Of a stretch of DNA of 64,000 nt, positions 14,101-27,800 are shown piece by piece. The stretch covers positions 248,001-312,000 of the forward strand of contig VZRR01012944.1 of NCBI GenBank assembly GCA_013398015.1, in the 5' to 3' direction. This DNA comes from Oreocharis arfaki (lineage: Eukaryota > Chordata > Aves > Passeriformes > Paramythiidae). Below the pieces are notes generated by a model. That model had not been told where the DNA came from. It saw nothing but the letters and a program-made list of their open reading frames with translations, and ran no database searches. Both the position numbers and the translations under genes were made by a program. Each line of letters starts with the position of its first letter. Positions within the stretch are counted from its first letter, which is position 1.

Positions 14101-17100
14101 ACATTCTCAGCAGTTGTAAGTTGCTGGACTTTTTTCAAGTGTACTCCTACTTTACCAGAAAGAGTGACATTAAACAAATTACCTGTCTTTTTCTTGCTCC
14201 TCACATATAGCTCAACATTATCCATAGGACCTGCAGAGTCCATTCAAATATAATTTGATGAAAGACTGAAAAGAAATGGAAAAATCTGATTAAAGTGATT
14301 TTTGAGAATCTGAATCTCACTGATCTACACTGTGTACCCAGGCTGGTGTATTTAGAAGGTTTTGTTGACAGACATACAAGTGATTATACTTGAAATGGTC
14401 CATTAAAATATAGATTGTCTGGAAGAAAAAAGCATAAGGGTGAAAAACTGGCTCAAACTTGGAATCAGGAAGACAGAAGAAATCAAAAATTTGAGAGACA
14501 AGATTAAAAAATTCAGACTTGCTGGAAGACTGACCTCTGCCTTGATTCAGGGCATCTGACCACTGGATTTTAAGATATTGTGATACGATGGAGTTCTGCC
14601 TGACTTCTCTCTGCCCTAGGATACACATTACATCTTGTTTTTATCATCTTTGATTAGCCAGTAATTTTACAGTTGAGGACTTTGCTGAGGTACAAATGCA
14701 GGCAACTGCAATGCATTGTCTTGCCAAGGGCTGACTATGGTGAGGTCTCAGAAGCAGTAGCTGAGGCAGAATGCAGGAGTGTGATGCAGGACATGACTAC
14801 ATGAGAGAACAACACAGCTTGGTGCTCAGAAAACTGCATTTGTCATCTCCTTTGGTAGTTTTTGGTGGTTTTTTAAAAATATGTTTACAATTAATCTTAC
14901 TCTAAAGGCTGTTCTTTCCTGCCTACTGTCCACATATAATTTATCAGGAAGTTTACCGTGAAAAGGTCAGTAATAAGAGTCCCATTCAGAGGGATGGATC
15001 AGAAGTGAAACCCAGGATCTAAGGTGCTTTTTCCAGACAACAGCATGCAGTCACTGAACCAGCCCCGTCTGTTCTTTGTGTCTGGTAAGACATTGCCATC
15101 AGAAGCTTTTCCTCCACTCTATGGAAAGATTATGCAGAGATTTTCAAATAATTTCATTTTAAAATATTCATTGTCTGAGATTTTTGACAGCAGATAAGTC
15201 CTGGTGAAGAAAGGGTAGATATAGGTTAGGAGACAAATTAATATTCTAATGAATGAATTAACACTAACCACGTTTGTTTTTTTCATTTGCATCATCTTAG
15301 AGAATATGTAGATCTTTACAGCACCAAGCCTTAAAAGCTTGCTAGCTTTTAACTTGCTGTAGATGGCCCTGCTGAATCTAGTGAGACTATCTGGCAACAT
15401 GCAAAGTTAGGCATGTGCATACATCATTTGCGAAGTCAAGACATATTTTTAAATTAGTGACTAGAATACAGAGGCTGTGGCTCTTGATGGTGACCCCCTG
15501 TGCTGTACTCCAGCAAGAGAAGTTACTTTGTCTATGAATTTCTAATAAGTTCTAAGAATAGAAATCCTGAGGTGCTCAAACCCAACACACTATGAATTTC
15601 AGGGCTTGCAAAATAAGGCAAAACATTTCTTAAGCAAGTCACCCCCCACCACCCCCATCTCTCAGCTGTGTGAAACATTTGAAAAGGAATATGTGCATGC
15701 TGTTTAGTGTGTGCTCAGACTGTAAGAGATGTGGTTATTCTCCATTGATTCACTTAATTATCCACAGAATTACAAAATATTAGAATACAATTATCTTATT
15801 TTATATTTGTCAAGCACCAATAGGATTTGGGGGGGCAGGGAACCCACAAAAGCAAAACCCAAATTGGCACTAAAATGAGACTAACCATATTCTCAGCATT
15901 GCACGCCTTGGCTCTTCAATGTTCCGCAGCATTATCCAATGCTTTTAGAATAATTTACTTATCAATGTATTTTGAAATGGCATTGTTTTTTGGTGGTTTT
16001 TTTTTCATTGTCTCTAGCAACAGTTTTATTTGAATACTCATGTTTACTTACTGAAGTGCATTTCACTTGGAATGGAAATGCAAAACATTAGTGCAGGCTT
16101 TGTGAAATTTACCACTTCTCTGATATGTGAAAAGTACTTGAGATAAGGACATCTTTTCAATAGTTGTAGGCAGGAGCGGGGATGTAGGGGGGAGCCCATA
16201 AGCTCTTCAAACAAATATAGCCTGCTTATTTGTCAGTGTTGTCTATATTTAACAGCCTCACTGATTCTGTATGCTTTTTGTTAGAGATTAATTCTACTGG
16301 TTTCTTCAAAGATAATATCATATTCCTAGCTGTGCTAAACTAATTTTTTTTTTGCCCTGCTGGGTTTTTTTTGTCAGTAAGCAAGAATGAAAAACTAACA
16401 TACCAAGGGAGCTCAGCTATTAAGAGCTGCGCAAAACTAGAACAGGTACAAAATTTTAGGTTTTTACTTCATCAAAATGCTATTTAGCTAAATCGCTTGA
16501 TGTTTCCTCCATTGGGAATTCGATACTCTGAAATACTCTAGTTTTTCAATATCTCTGTTCTATAAATTAGCCAGGCCTTAAATCACTACATTTTGTTTAA
16601 ATAGTAAACGGAAAGGGCATTTAAAATCTACAAAGCATTAAGACTGCTAACAGATTACTTACATCATTGGCTTATAACCTTTTTGATTTGTTGATCCCCA
16701 AGTACTTTTCAGCAGAGGCATGTATCTCTGTGCAGCAAAAGTTAACTTACTGCAGTAGGCTTCCTTTTCACAGCAAGGTCGTGTGAACCCAAAGAGTCTG
16801 CAGACCACATGTTGGAAACTATTGATCTACATTATTTATATATGACTTGTTCACTGCTGATGTGTTCCTGCTTTTGAGATGACTCAGTAACACCATGCAG
16901 TAGTTCTCAGGAAGGAATTGGGAGAAGAAAATATAACCCTTAAAAGGGGAGGTTTAGATCGATAAAATATTTCCACAATTCAGGAATTAGACCTTCTTCT
17001 TGCCAGTAATTCTGCAATCTCCAGAAGTTCAGAATGGATGTCTGTTTTGTATGTGGTATGCTAAAATACTTTGTTGGCATTATGGAATCTCTGCAATCAC

Positions 17101-20100
17101 TGGACAAATTAGTTCAATGCTCATTAAAAGGGTGGGAATTCGGTCCCTTGGTGGCTGCCAGACACTGGATTGCTTGTGCACTAAGCTCTTTTTAAGATAT
17201 TTAGATTGCGTCTTCAAGCTGACTAAAATGGTCATCCCAGGCATGTATCACACACACTTCTACTTTGTGTCTTCATTGAATTCTAACACCGTAAGTTATG
17301 GATTTGACCTCGAGATAAACAAAGCAGTTCCTTGCCCCTTAAATTAAAGGCACAGGGTTTGGGGGATAAGATCCATTTCTTTTTTGTGCTCAGCAACAAG
17401 CAAGTTGAAATTCAACAGCAGCATAACATAGTTGTAGGTTCTATTTGCCAGCTTTTAAAATTTTTCTTAGCCCCTTGGAATTTCTACTAGGCAGCAAGCT
17501 GACTTCATGTTGAAGATATAAGCTGTGATTATACTGGTAAAATTTAAAGCGTGAGTTACTTCTCAAAATGGTGAATATTTAGAACTGAAGGTGTATTTGA
17601 GTAAAGGGAGGTACAGAGCCTGGTGCTCCTATGTGGAGCTGGTGAGGTGCTTGCACCTCCCATGGTGAATTGGCTTCACTGGTGAGCAGTTATAGAGCAA
17701 ACAGGTGACCTGGGGGTCTTTGATGATTTCATCATTTTTTCAGTGGTCAAATAAAGAAAATATTTCTAAACATTTCAATATGAATATCAAATGTTAGGAT
17801 GTTAAGTGAATGCTTTTCTCCTCCTGATATTAATGTGAGCAAGCAGCTAATTCTCTTGGTGTTTAATCTTAGAAACATTCAGTAATGTAAGAGATAGTGA
17901 GTTTCACGTGATAATGAAGCCATTGTTTTTCTTGAGTATATTGCTTCTTGGGGTATTCTTATGCTCACACTTCCTAGTGTGCCATGTTGTGACATGAAAT
18001 TCTTCTAAATGTTGAACAAACCCATTTTTTTGCTTTGTTCTTTGATCACTTTCTATCAACTGATTTTTTTTTTTACTGGCTTCAGAACATGATACAAATG
18101 ACTAGTTTTGAGGCATAATGACTTTTTACAGAAGGGCTATATATAATTAAAAAGCTTATATCATACGTATTTTTAAGTATTATTTATACTAACAAAAGTT
18201 GTTGTATAAAATGAAGGTATTTGTCCTAGAAGAGACCAGATGATTTGTTTATAACCATAGCATACTTATGGAAAATTATTTTTGAAAATACTGAATTTCT
18301 ATGTTTTATTAATATATCACATAAGCTTCTCTGGGCATCTTGTTGCATAAGCTGCCTGTCTGTAGGCCACACTCTCTTACAGAAGTGTCTGTATAAGCAG
18401 TCATTCTGAAATGCTGATTCTGTTATTTGATTTGGGATTAAACAGTCTGTTGCAAGCCATCTGTTTCCCTATGCATGTGTCCTTGAAAGGTTAGATTTCC
18501 ACAGATATTGCCCGATAACTTTAGCCAGTGCTTGAAAGACCAGAATTAGCTGAGGCATATGCCACTGAAATTATCTGTCTTATCCTAGAGGACTGGCTGT
18601 TTTTTAACATCAGTGCCCATGCTGGAGAAAAGTTTACTCTCTTATTGCTGCTGATTTAGAACCCTGCTGCTTTTGGCCAAATGCCATGAGACTTAGGAGC
18701 ACATCCTTTGAGGGTATTCGAACAGTTGATGCTCAGTGAGTGCATGAAAAGCTCCATCATTTTTCTAAGCTGCAGCTCTCCTCCTGGACTGATTCCTCCA
18801 ATAGATGCTGCATCACTCGTGTCTAACTCCCACTGCTGCTATTAGCCAAGCAGCATCGCTGCGGCCATTAGCGTCAGAAGACTCTGGTGTGGGTTCAGAG
18901 ATTCTTTGGAGACTTAAAGAAGTCTTCTGTAAGACTGTACCTTGCTATTGTGGAGTGTTCTTGGTTTTCGTATTTTGTTTCTTTTTTTTTTCTTTTTAAA
19001 TTATTTTTTTGTGTGCCTGTTCATGCACCAGCCTATGGATGCTGGATATGTGTGTGATGTGCATCTGACTACTAAAAGACTAGTGTCATGATAGTGATCT
19101 CGCCCTGTCAGTTTGATTTAGGTGTTAAAAGAAGCTCAGGTTGGAGAGCAAGTGCTTGAAGGCACTGTGGAAGCCAGCATGTGAGGAGCTGCCTCTGGAC
19201 ACTGTTTACACAGGCATAATTTTTGTGGTTGCTTTAACTTGGGATTCTTAAGATGTAACTTTGTCATAAGTCATACAGGGCCTCACAGGTCTATACCAGC
19301 CCTCTAAAAGCCATCTAGAAAGCCACTCACAAAATGCCACTTCTAGATCTGAAGTCCTCTTTATTTCAGCTCAACCAGAAACTAATTCAGGTTTTTTCAT
19401 ATTTTGGTATTCCAGAGGCACAAGGATTTCAGGGCTGGTTTCACACCATAGTTTGTAAAATTTTTCTATGCCTTGCACTACAAACCAATTATCCGTTAAA
19501 TTTATCAGAGTTCAATGGTGTTTTTCAGCCAACATGATAGGCAATCTTGTGCAGAATTATTTATTTTTATTCTTGAACGTGTTTGTTTGAAGTCCTGCTT
19601 GAGATCCTAATATCTGAAAGTTCTAGAAGGTATGGATTCACAATGGGGTATTGTTGAACTGATAAGTCCTATTGAACCTTATGTCATTTTTTGGTGGAAT
19701 TTTTTTTGTTCTTTAATGTTAGGTTTTGAAATGTTTTTGCTTTTACTCAACAGTCTTACTAAAGGACTACTGAAGTTTCTATCCTTGCTGGAAATTCTCC
19801 AACTCAGGCATTATACACATGGCAAATCTGAATTTGTGCACACAAACCAGACGATTGGTCAACTTAACGTTTGCAAACTGCCCTGTTTATTTGCACAAAT
19901 GTCCTTTTTATGTGTGCAAAACTGATGTGTTTGCAATTTTGTGGGTTGTATTAAGGCAAGCTTGCTATAAATGTATCCCCTAAAATTTAGTTTTTGATTA
20001 AAAATACTTACTAGGCAATCCTCCTGATAGAGTTTCTCAATTTACATTTCCAGGTGAAAAGGCAGCTTTAAAACCTTTAAAAGCAGCCATGGAAACAGAA

Positions 20101-21453
20101 GCTGCACAGAGCTAGGCAGTGACATAGGGCATTACATCTAAGAGGCACATTTAAGGGGGAGCTTGTCAAGAGCAGAAAATGATGCTTGCTCTCTCTCTTA
20201 CTGCAGAATACTGGACTGCTGTCGTGATCCATTGCTAGAAATATTAGGATATAAGAAAAATGAGCAATTTTCATGGAAAAGAAAAATCTACCTTTTTTTC
20301 CTCATTTCTTCCTTTCAGGAAGTATTTAGCAACTCCTGTTAGCAATAATTTCACCTTTAAATAATCAGTGAAAGAGTATTGAAATGTTAGTGAAATCTAA
20401 GAGAATTATTCTAAATAATGTGCAGCAAAACACATGATTGTATTTGTAACACAACATACAAAGTACATTTTGAATTATGTAATCCTAAGATTTAGTAATT
20501 CCTGTTTATAGAATACTTGGGTGTAAATAAGCCTGTCTGCAAGTATTGGGTTGCAATTCAGTTCAAACCAAATGAAAATTTTGCATTGTTGACTCGCAGA
20601 ATATGTTTGCTCTTGTTTACATCTGCTTAGTCTTTATTTTAAAAATTTAGCACTTCTGTAAATATCTGATTTTGGTATCCATAGATGTTGCTAATCCTTG
20701 ATGGAGTACTATATTAACTGCATAATGAGTAGTAGAGATGGATATGAGCTTTTCCATTTCTTGAGGGATGCATATTTTCTTGCGGAATTCCATTGCAAGT
20801 ACTGTTTCTGAGCTGCATGTACCTGGCTTTCCTGTTAGTTAAAATTGCAAGAAAGCATTATATTAGTTTTCAGGCTTTTTCTTCAGGCTCTTTAGGATCT
20901 TGAATGCAGTGCGATGCTATTGCCTTCATATTTCACAACATTGGGGTTAAAATGTTCATGATTTGCAATACCTAGTTAATAAATATCCCTGACAATATTT
21001 CACATAAGGCAGCTAAATTTTGTAGTGTACATTCTTACATAAATAGTAAAATTTAATTTTGGAGATGACAAAGTTTTTCTAAAAATTCTGCATTTAGATA
21101 GAGGTTGAGAACAAAATAGACTGCTTTTCTCCACCTGCTAAACTTCCACGATGCTGTACAACAAAGAACTTGTTCTAGACAGACAATGTCCTGCCTATAC
21201 GCGCATGAGGGAACCTTATGTGATAGTGAGAGTTTTATTCTTCTTTTCTGAATACACATTCCCAGTTGAATGCCAGAATTAGGATATATCCTGCATTGTT
21301 GAGGTACTGTGTTTCAAGGATTTGGATACTCATCTTATAAGTCTGGAAAACTGCTTGGCAAATGAAAGAAGCAGGAAATAGCTTGCTACAGACAGGAGAT
21401 CTAGTGGCTTGTCTTTTTTTTGTTGCTAATGGAAAACATCAAAACCTTTTCTT
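8141..21453. other. Unique AT-rich non-coding DNA, no gene seen
   Basis: This long stretch has only short, overlapping open frames, the longest about 115 codons at 17000-17347. None carries a domain motif or has a clear exon pattern. Local composition features are a purine-rich stretch (about 10284-10440), a short GTGTGTGTGAGAGA run (about 10709-10723), a C-rich word (about 15641-15657), a G8 run (about 15828) and several T-runs of 8 to 11. I recognise no transposon, RNA gene or CpG island. Confidence 0.55.
10284..10440 (+). repeat. Purine-rich low-complexity stretch
   Basis: The + strand is mostly A and G over about 150 bases, with repeated AAAAG, GGAG and GAAAG words and few pyrimidines. 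It is not a clean microsatellite and contains no coding frame of interest. It is listed because long purine strands can confuse gene finders and aligners. Confidence 0.55.
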
Positions 21454-21468
21454 CCCCCCCTCCCCCCC
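21454..21468 (-). other. C7-T-C7 tract; potential G-quadruplex on the - strand
   Basis: Seven Cs, one T and seven Cs lie on the + strand. The - strand therefore reads G7-A-G7, which can be split into four G3 runs separated by single-base loops, the textbook pattern for a very stable intramolecular G-quadruplex. It stands alone in AT-rich DNA with no gene nearby. An identical 15-base tract occurs at 63749-63763. Function, if any, cannot be judged from sequence. Confidence 0.7.
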
Positions 21469-24400
21469 ATATATTAGTGCATTGAAGGCTTAATTTAGAG
21501 AAACTTGATTAATCTAGAGAAAAGGATACATTTCCAAGCAAAAACAGTACTTCCAAGAAGAAACTTACAATGTTAAAAAAAAAGTACTTTGGAGCGTCCT
21601 TTCATTTGTGCTGCGTTCCAACAGAAAAATGATTCTACTCATCTTGTATATCCTCATGCATCTTTTCCTGTCATCCTGGGTTTGGTGGAATAAACTGTTT
21701 CACGTCTTATGCCTTAGAGCTCATTCTAATTTCATTGAACTTGATTTCTAGATTTCAGCACGTTAGACTGGAGATTTCTCTTTTTGCCTCTTCCTAGTTT
21801 TTTCTAAAGTGATTTTTTTCTAATTTGGGGTAGCAAGGAAAATGAAAAAGTGATGATGTTTTCCTAAGTGTTAGATAGACATAAATTCTGTAGGAGAATT
21901 TTATATTTGTGCAGCAAGCCTACATGAAATTTGTTCTGTACATATGCCTGATTTGATGGTCCAAAATGGGAGAGAAAACTTTTACTAGATTTTTGTGTAG
22001 GGGTTAAGTTCTCCTCAAAGAATGTGCAGGCTGCTAGGGAATATTGTACTTTAAACTTTTTGTGTGTGTTAAGTCAACTTAAAATGATGATGTACCACTG
22101 CCGAACTCATAATTGACTTCAAGAAAATACAAACTCATTCTTTCTTGAGTTTCTTCATCAAATAGAATATAATACGTATTAAAATCATTAATTCTTACAT
22201 AAATATTTTTGTTCTTTTAATAATGCATTTTTTATTCTATTTTGTTCCACTACCATTTATATACAACACTGATAAAATATTTCTAGCCAGGTTTGCTGGT
22301 AGCATCCATCTACTATAATATAAAGCACTTGCTTCCTCTCTGTTTGCTGGAGATATTTTCATCAATACTCTTTCAAGTTTAGTCTTAAGATTTTTTGTGG
22401 TTTTTAATCTCTGCACTTGATTTATTGAGTGAATGGAAGGAAATGTGACTCACCATTCTATCCTTTTGCACCTTGCTTATTTCTGGCAGTAGGGAGAATA
22501 AAAATGATCTTTCTAAATTCTATATTCATTATTCTGTTGTTCAATTCGTGAAATGATCTCTAAGAATATTAAGTAGCTACCTTCAAAATTAAGCACATTA
22601 GATTATATTGAACAGACTCTTTTATGAAACAAAGGAGCATCAAAAAGATTTTCATTGAAAAGATTCTCTACCTTGAATGTAATTTACAATTAATTCTAAG
22701 GAAAAAGAAGAAAAATCAATTCCAGGCAAAAAACCCAGCAGCCTGAGACTTTTAAAATATTTTGTAGGGGGAGTGGATTGCTTAGTATCAAGAACAATTG
22801 TTGCTACTGTTTCCACAGTTTTGGTGACCAGCCAGAAACATTTTCCTTGCATTTGTTCTATGTTCCCTTCTAGCAACGCTTATGGCTCAGAACTATTTCC
22901 CAGCTGTTGCTCATCTTCTCGAAAGGTGGCTACATAGGACGTTTGCCACTATTTCTTTTGTGTCTTTTAGTTTCCTCAGCCTTCATGGCCCCTGCTTCTT
23001 GACATGTAGCACGAGCACTGCTGGATGACCCAATGTTTTAACTCTCAGTGACTGGGAACTGCTCTGTGAGAAAGGCTCATAAACTGAGAGCAATCCTATT
23101 TACTGCCATTTCTAGATTCATAGAATGCTTGCAGCTTTTTGGTGTTCTCACAGCGCTTCAGACCAGCCACCTACGCTACTATGGGTTTTTCTTGATGTTT
23201 CTTGGGTAGGGTTGGTCTTGTATGCGTGCTTGTAGTGTTTCATCTGATATAATGGGATTAGACCTGAGGGTGACTATATCAGAGCTCCTGACAGGTTTCT
23301 GCAATATATTGTGCATGAACAGGTCCAATATATATTTTTTTTTTTCCTTCTGGATTAGTAAATTTACAAGCATTATTTTTGTTCCTGCTGTGGCAAATTC
23401 TGAAGGTAAAAATCCTCATTTGCTATGAAAAGAATTATTAATACTTGTTAATTTTTTTCTTTCCATTGCCTGTTTTACTTATAAGTTGCTGTCTCTGTCA
23501 GCATTTTTATTCTGTTTGTGCTTTGCAGTTCGTTCAAGGGGTAGATGTATATTCTGAAAATAAACTTGAATCTATTAAAGTGGCTAACATACAGTGATGT
23601 CTCTGTTTTGTAAATTGAGTTCAGGCATAGGCTATCTATCTCTTTGGCAGCAGTGGAGGTGCCTTTTTGCTTGAATTTTACTGTTTAAGCTTTTAGAGTT
23701 GCTTTCGAAGGTGGAAGAGGGGTCAGGGTAGCATCAGATTCACACATTACTGTCTTTACTGAATTTATATGAATGACCTCCTTTGAAGATTGAAGAATGT
23801 GGCACGAGTATGCATAAAACCTCTCAGACTTTGAGGAATGTGATCTTTTGTCTTTTGTGCATGATCTTCTATTTGGCTGTTAATATGTTTTGCTATTCAG
23901 AGATGATGAATTTGGATACATTTGATTAAAGAAAGAAATTAAAATACGATCACCTCCACTTAGCATCACTGCATCTCTGCTTGAAGGCTCTCTAATACTG
24001 CTAAAATTTCTGTGAGGTTAACCTTGGTTTTGTTTTATTATGTTTTAGCTGTGTCATCCAGCTCTGGCACTGGACCAACCTACACAGGCTACTGCCTCTT
24101 TCTCATCTGTCTCATCCTTCAGCAGAGTGCAGAGTCTCATTCAGAGAAGTTTCTCCAGTTTAATTATGCACCAGCATAATTAAAAATCTGTTCTGCTTTT
24201 CTTGAGGAATTGTAGTAAATAAAGGACAATCAGCTTTACTCATGAAATTGCAGGCACCAAGGAGGACTTAATGCAAAAGCAAGTGTATCCCATTATCTCT
24301 TTCTCATTCTGCATATCACAGCTAAAGCCATGAGAAACTAAATCCTGTACTTATGGCCTAATCCAAACTAAAGTCTGGTGAGTCTTCTGATCCTTAGTAT

Positions 24401-24702
24401 CTTCAGAGTAATGAAAACAAAGAACCAGAGTTCTCCATTTTCTTCTCACTGGAAATCAATGACAGATATCTGAGTGGGAAATAAAGCTAGGGCACAAAGG
24501 GCAGGTGCATTTTTTCTTTACCTGATTATCCTCTTGCCTTTATTTCTGGTGATTCCCCCCCACACCCCACACAACTAAAGCAAAATACCTCGCATATGGC
24601 CTTCTCTGCAGCTGGTGTAGTGGTAGCATTTTTCCCAATGGGTAAGTGACATAGGAATGATTTTATTTGTTTTAAATAATGAACAAACTCCGTTTTCATT
24701 AA
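21469..24702. other. Unique AT-rich non-coding DNA, no gene seen
   Basis: Open frames do not exceed about 75 codons. A C-rich word near 24555-24569 and a T-run near 23334-23345 are the only low-complexity features. Around 23113 the bases ATTCATAGAATG resemble the end of a CR1 element read on the - strand, but the following bases do not continue the match, so no element is called. Confidence 0.55.
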
Positions 24703-24832
24703 TGTGTTTGTTTGGTTGGTTTTTGGGTTTTGGTTGTTATTTTGTGTTGTTTGTTTGGGGATTTTTTGTGGGGGGAGGGAGGAGATGAGGTTTGTGCGTG
24801 TGGTTTTTGGTTTTTTTTTTTTAATTTGGAAA
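24703..24832. repeat. T/G-rich simple-sequence tract
   Basis: The + strand is built almost only of T and G: TTTGGTTGG and TTTTGG words, then a G-run block near 24770-24782, then a TTTGG/T12 end. Three runs of three or more Gs and one pair occur close together, which is short of a full quadruplex pattern. The 78-codon frame across it is Phe, Trp and Gly rich and not believable as a protein. Confidence 0.7.
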
Positions 24833-27800
24833 GAAGGCTCCCAAGGTTATTGTTCATTCATAGAGCGTTAGACCATACTGTTAATATCTTTCACAAGTGC
24901 TTGCTGGTTTCTTTCAATTCTCTGTTTAACCTATCCATGTTTGAATAAACAAGTCACACAAAACTATTACCAAAAAGTAAAGATTGCGCATAAACCCCAC
25001 TCTCTCATCCTGTGCCATAAGAATTTATAATGATGGAATACTTGTGATATTTTATCTTTCTATCAAAAATGAAATATATTACCAGGCAGGTCAAATTTTG
25101 AGAAGTGGTAATGATTATTGAATTCTCTGTCTCAAATAGAAATCTGGATGAAATGAAGAACTCTCGTTGACTCAAATATTAATTGAGCCAAAATTTTCCA
25201 TTTAGGTGTGTGGGAAACCCTCTGAATCTGTAAATCCTGTTAACAGTAGGAAGAGTGCTGTCATTTTAAATCTATGCAAATAGTTGTGCTTTCTTCTCGA
25301 TACTGTTGTACCTGGGAAAAAACCATACATAGTGCTGATCTTAGTAGTCAGGAAAAAATGAAAGAGCCTAAGCCTAAGCAGAATTGAAAAAAGACATTTC
25401 TCTGGGGTGTGTTCTGTATTTCTCCATTTCTCTTTTTCTGGCTCCCATTGTCTTTGGTTGGCTTCTCCATTCAGCTGGGGAGCTCTCAGATGGAATTACT
25501 TCCTCAGCTGAAGTGCCCTACCAGTCAGCCAGCACCTGCATGGCTTGAATCGCTGTTGCTTAAATCATGGAGGAGGAAATCTTTCCATCAGACCTGTGAA
25601 TCGTGAGACTAAAATTTATTTTTCCCCTTCCAGTGAAAGCATAGATAATTCTGAGCATTTTTCTTTTATTAAATAAATTGCAAAATGAGAATAGAATAAG
25701 TATGAGAAAATAAGGGGCATTTCTTTCATTACTTTGTAAATTTCAGGGTTCTTAAGAAGTTCTTGTTCAATTTTTTTTTGCTTATAAGCAAACATGGACA
25801 TTTTGAGGCAGCTCTGATGCACAGCTGGCAGCTTGCAAAACATATACAATATGGGCAGCAAGATAAGGTGAAGGCTCATTAACTTAAGAAACTAATATCA
25901 GATGCCTGGAATTTAAGTAGAAAAGCACAGCAATCACTTTATTTGAACGTATGAAATATACACAAACATATGCATATATGATACACAGTTTATTTATTTA
26001 TATCTCTATGTATATTCTCATGTGTGAATATGAAAATATTTTAAGCATTGCATTTTTATAAGCTCTTGCTATGCCTGTGTTGAAAATCACTATTTGATGT
26101 TTTTCCACACTTGTATCTTTTTTTGCTTTTACGTTAAAATTAATTCTTTTTGTCTTGAGGGATGAAGATAGGACTTTTTCCTTAATGCAGTTCCAATAGA
26201 AGATAACTTGATGCTTATAACAGCTTGTCAGTCTGAGAACTGTTAAAATAAGACTGAAAGAAAGAAAAGCTCCATTTACTGTGGAAACCCCTAGTGGGAT
26301 GAAAACTATAGTTCGTTTCTTTAGATAACAAAAGACACTTCCATGTCCTCCTCACTAGCAACTTTTTTTTTTTTTTTTTGACACAAAAGGTGGAATGAGG
26401 GGGCAAGCAATACCCTAATTATAACTGCTTTCCCCCAAGAACTTTAGCCTACTTTGCTTGCTCTGGCTTAGCAGGACATCCTGCTCTATTTTACTTCAGT
26501 AATAAGAAACATGAGTAAAGGGTTAATTTTTCCTGTTGGGATGCTGTGTGCAGTGCTGGAAGAAGGACAGCAATATGCAATGCAACTTTGACCTTCTCAT
26601 TGTTCTATAATGTCATTGGCTGGTTACTCCCGTGCACTTTCACAGCCTCAGCAACTTGTGCTGTGGCAAGGAGGGGTCATCAGTGACCAGTCAAACACAG
26701 AATTAAAAAAACATTAAAAAAATTACAAGTTATTTTAGGCCTCCAAATTGATCTATCATTCTTTTATAAAGGCAAGACAAAGATGTGGCAGTCACCTGTT
26801 TTTATAAGTTTGTGTTGGGAGGAGGAGTAAAGTTAATGTGATGTTTACTGAATTAGGGGTAAATCTTGCTTTACAAAAATATAAGTACTTTGTATATATA
26901 TGTGTCTGTATTGTTATCATTGTTGAAGATGTGCATTTTGTCATTGTCTTCAATGTTATAAAATGAAGTTAACATCTTGAGTCTGCTGAAATAATTGTCA
27001 TATTTCCTGGAGGAAAAAAGTAGTCTGTTTTGTCGCTTTTAACAATCTTTATATCATTAAGTTCTTCAACATTTTTGCTGCTACTGCTCCTTTTTTTGTT
27101 CTCTTTTAATGTTGGTATCATTGCCATGAAGGGATAGGATAAAACATACACTAAGATCAAGGTTAGAGGGTGGAGAATTTTGTTCTAACACCTCTGTTCT
27201 GAGGACTGAGCAATGATCAGGAAGGGTTTTTCTTAATCTTCTAAAAAGGGCATTATGCGCCAGAGAATGGGTGAGTATGAAGCCCAAACTGCAGCAGTGG
27301 AAATGGAAGTAACCCTTCAACTTGACTTTCATAACCAGAGTATGTGCAGATATAGGTTTGCCATCATATATATAGATATATATATAGATATATATATATA
27401 TGTATATGCTCAAGTAATGTGTGATCTCTAATGGCAGAATCTGCAAACACAGAGTTTCTGTAAATTTTTTGTATGGAAGGAGTTAGAAGAAGATGGTTGA
27501 TGGCGAAAGAAAACCTCAAAGGAAGAGTATAGGTTTCTCCTGGTTTGATACTGAAGGGCTATGTTCCACTTCTGAAATGCAAATTTTGAAGTCATCTATG
27601 TGCTTTATGTATTGTTTATGCCACAGTGCCAGTAAGAAGAATGCTATCCTGAGCTGCATGTCAGTCACTGAAAGGGAATCTAGCGGTGAAGATACGGGAC
27701 AAAAACCCAAGTTCTCCAGCAGCTGTCTGCAACAAATGCAAATGACATGCACCATAAAGGTAGAAGTGTGCATAGCACATGGTGTACCAGACTGGATCAG

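Noticed and set aside
23111..23240. ATTCATAGAATG, resembling the end of a CR1 on the - strand
   Set aside because: Only about a dozen bases match. The next bases do not continue the CR1 3' UTR.
24750..24785. A G-quadruplex on the + strand in the G-rich part of the T/G tract
   Set aside because: Only three runs of three or more Gs plus one GG pair are close together, short of the usual four-run pattern.
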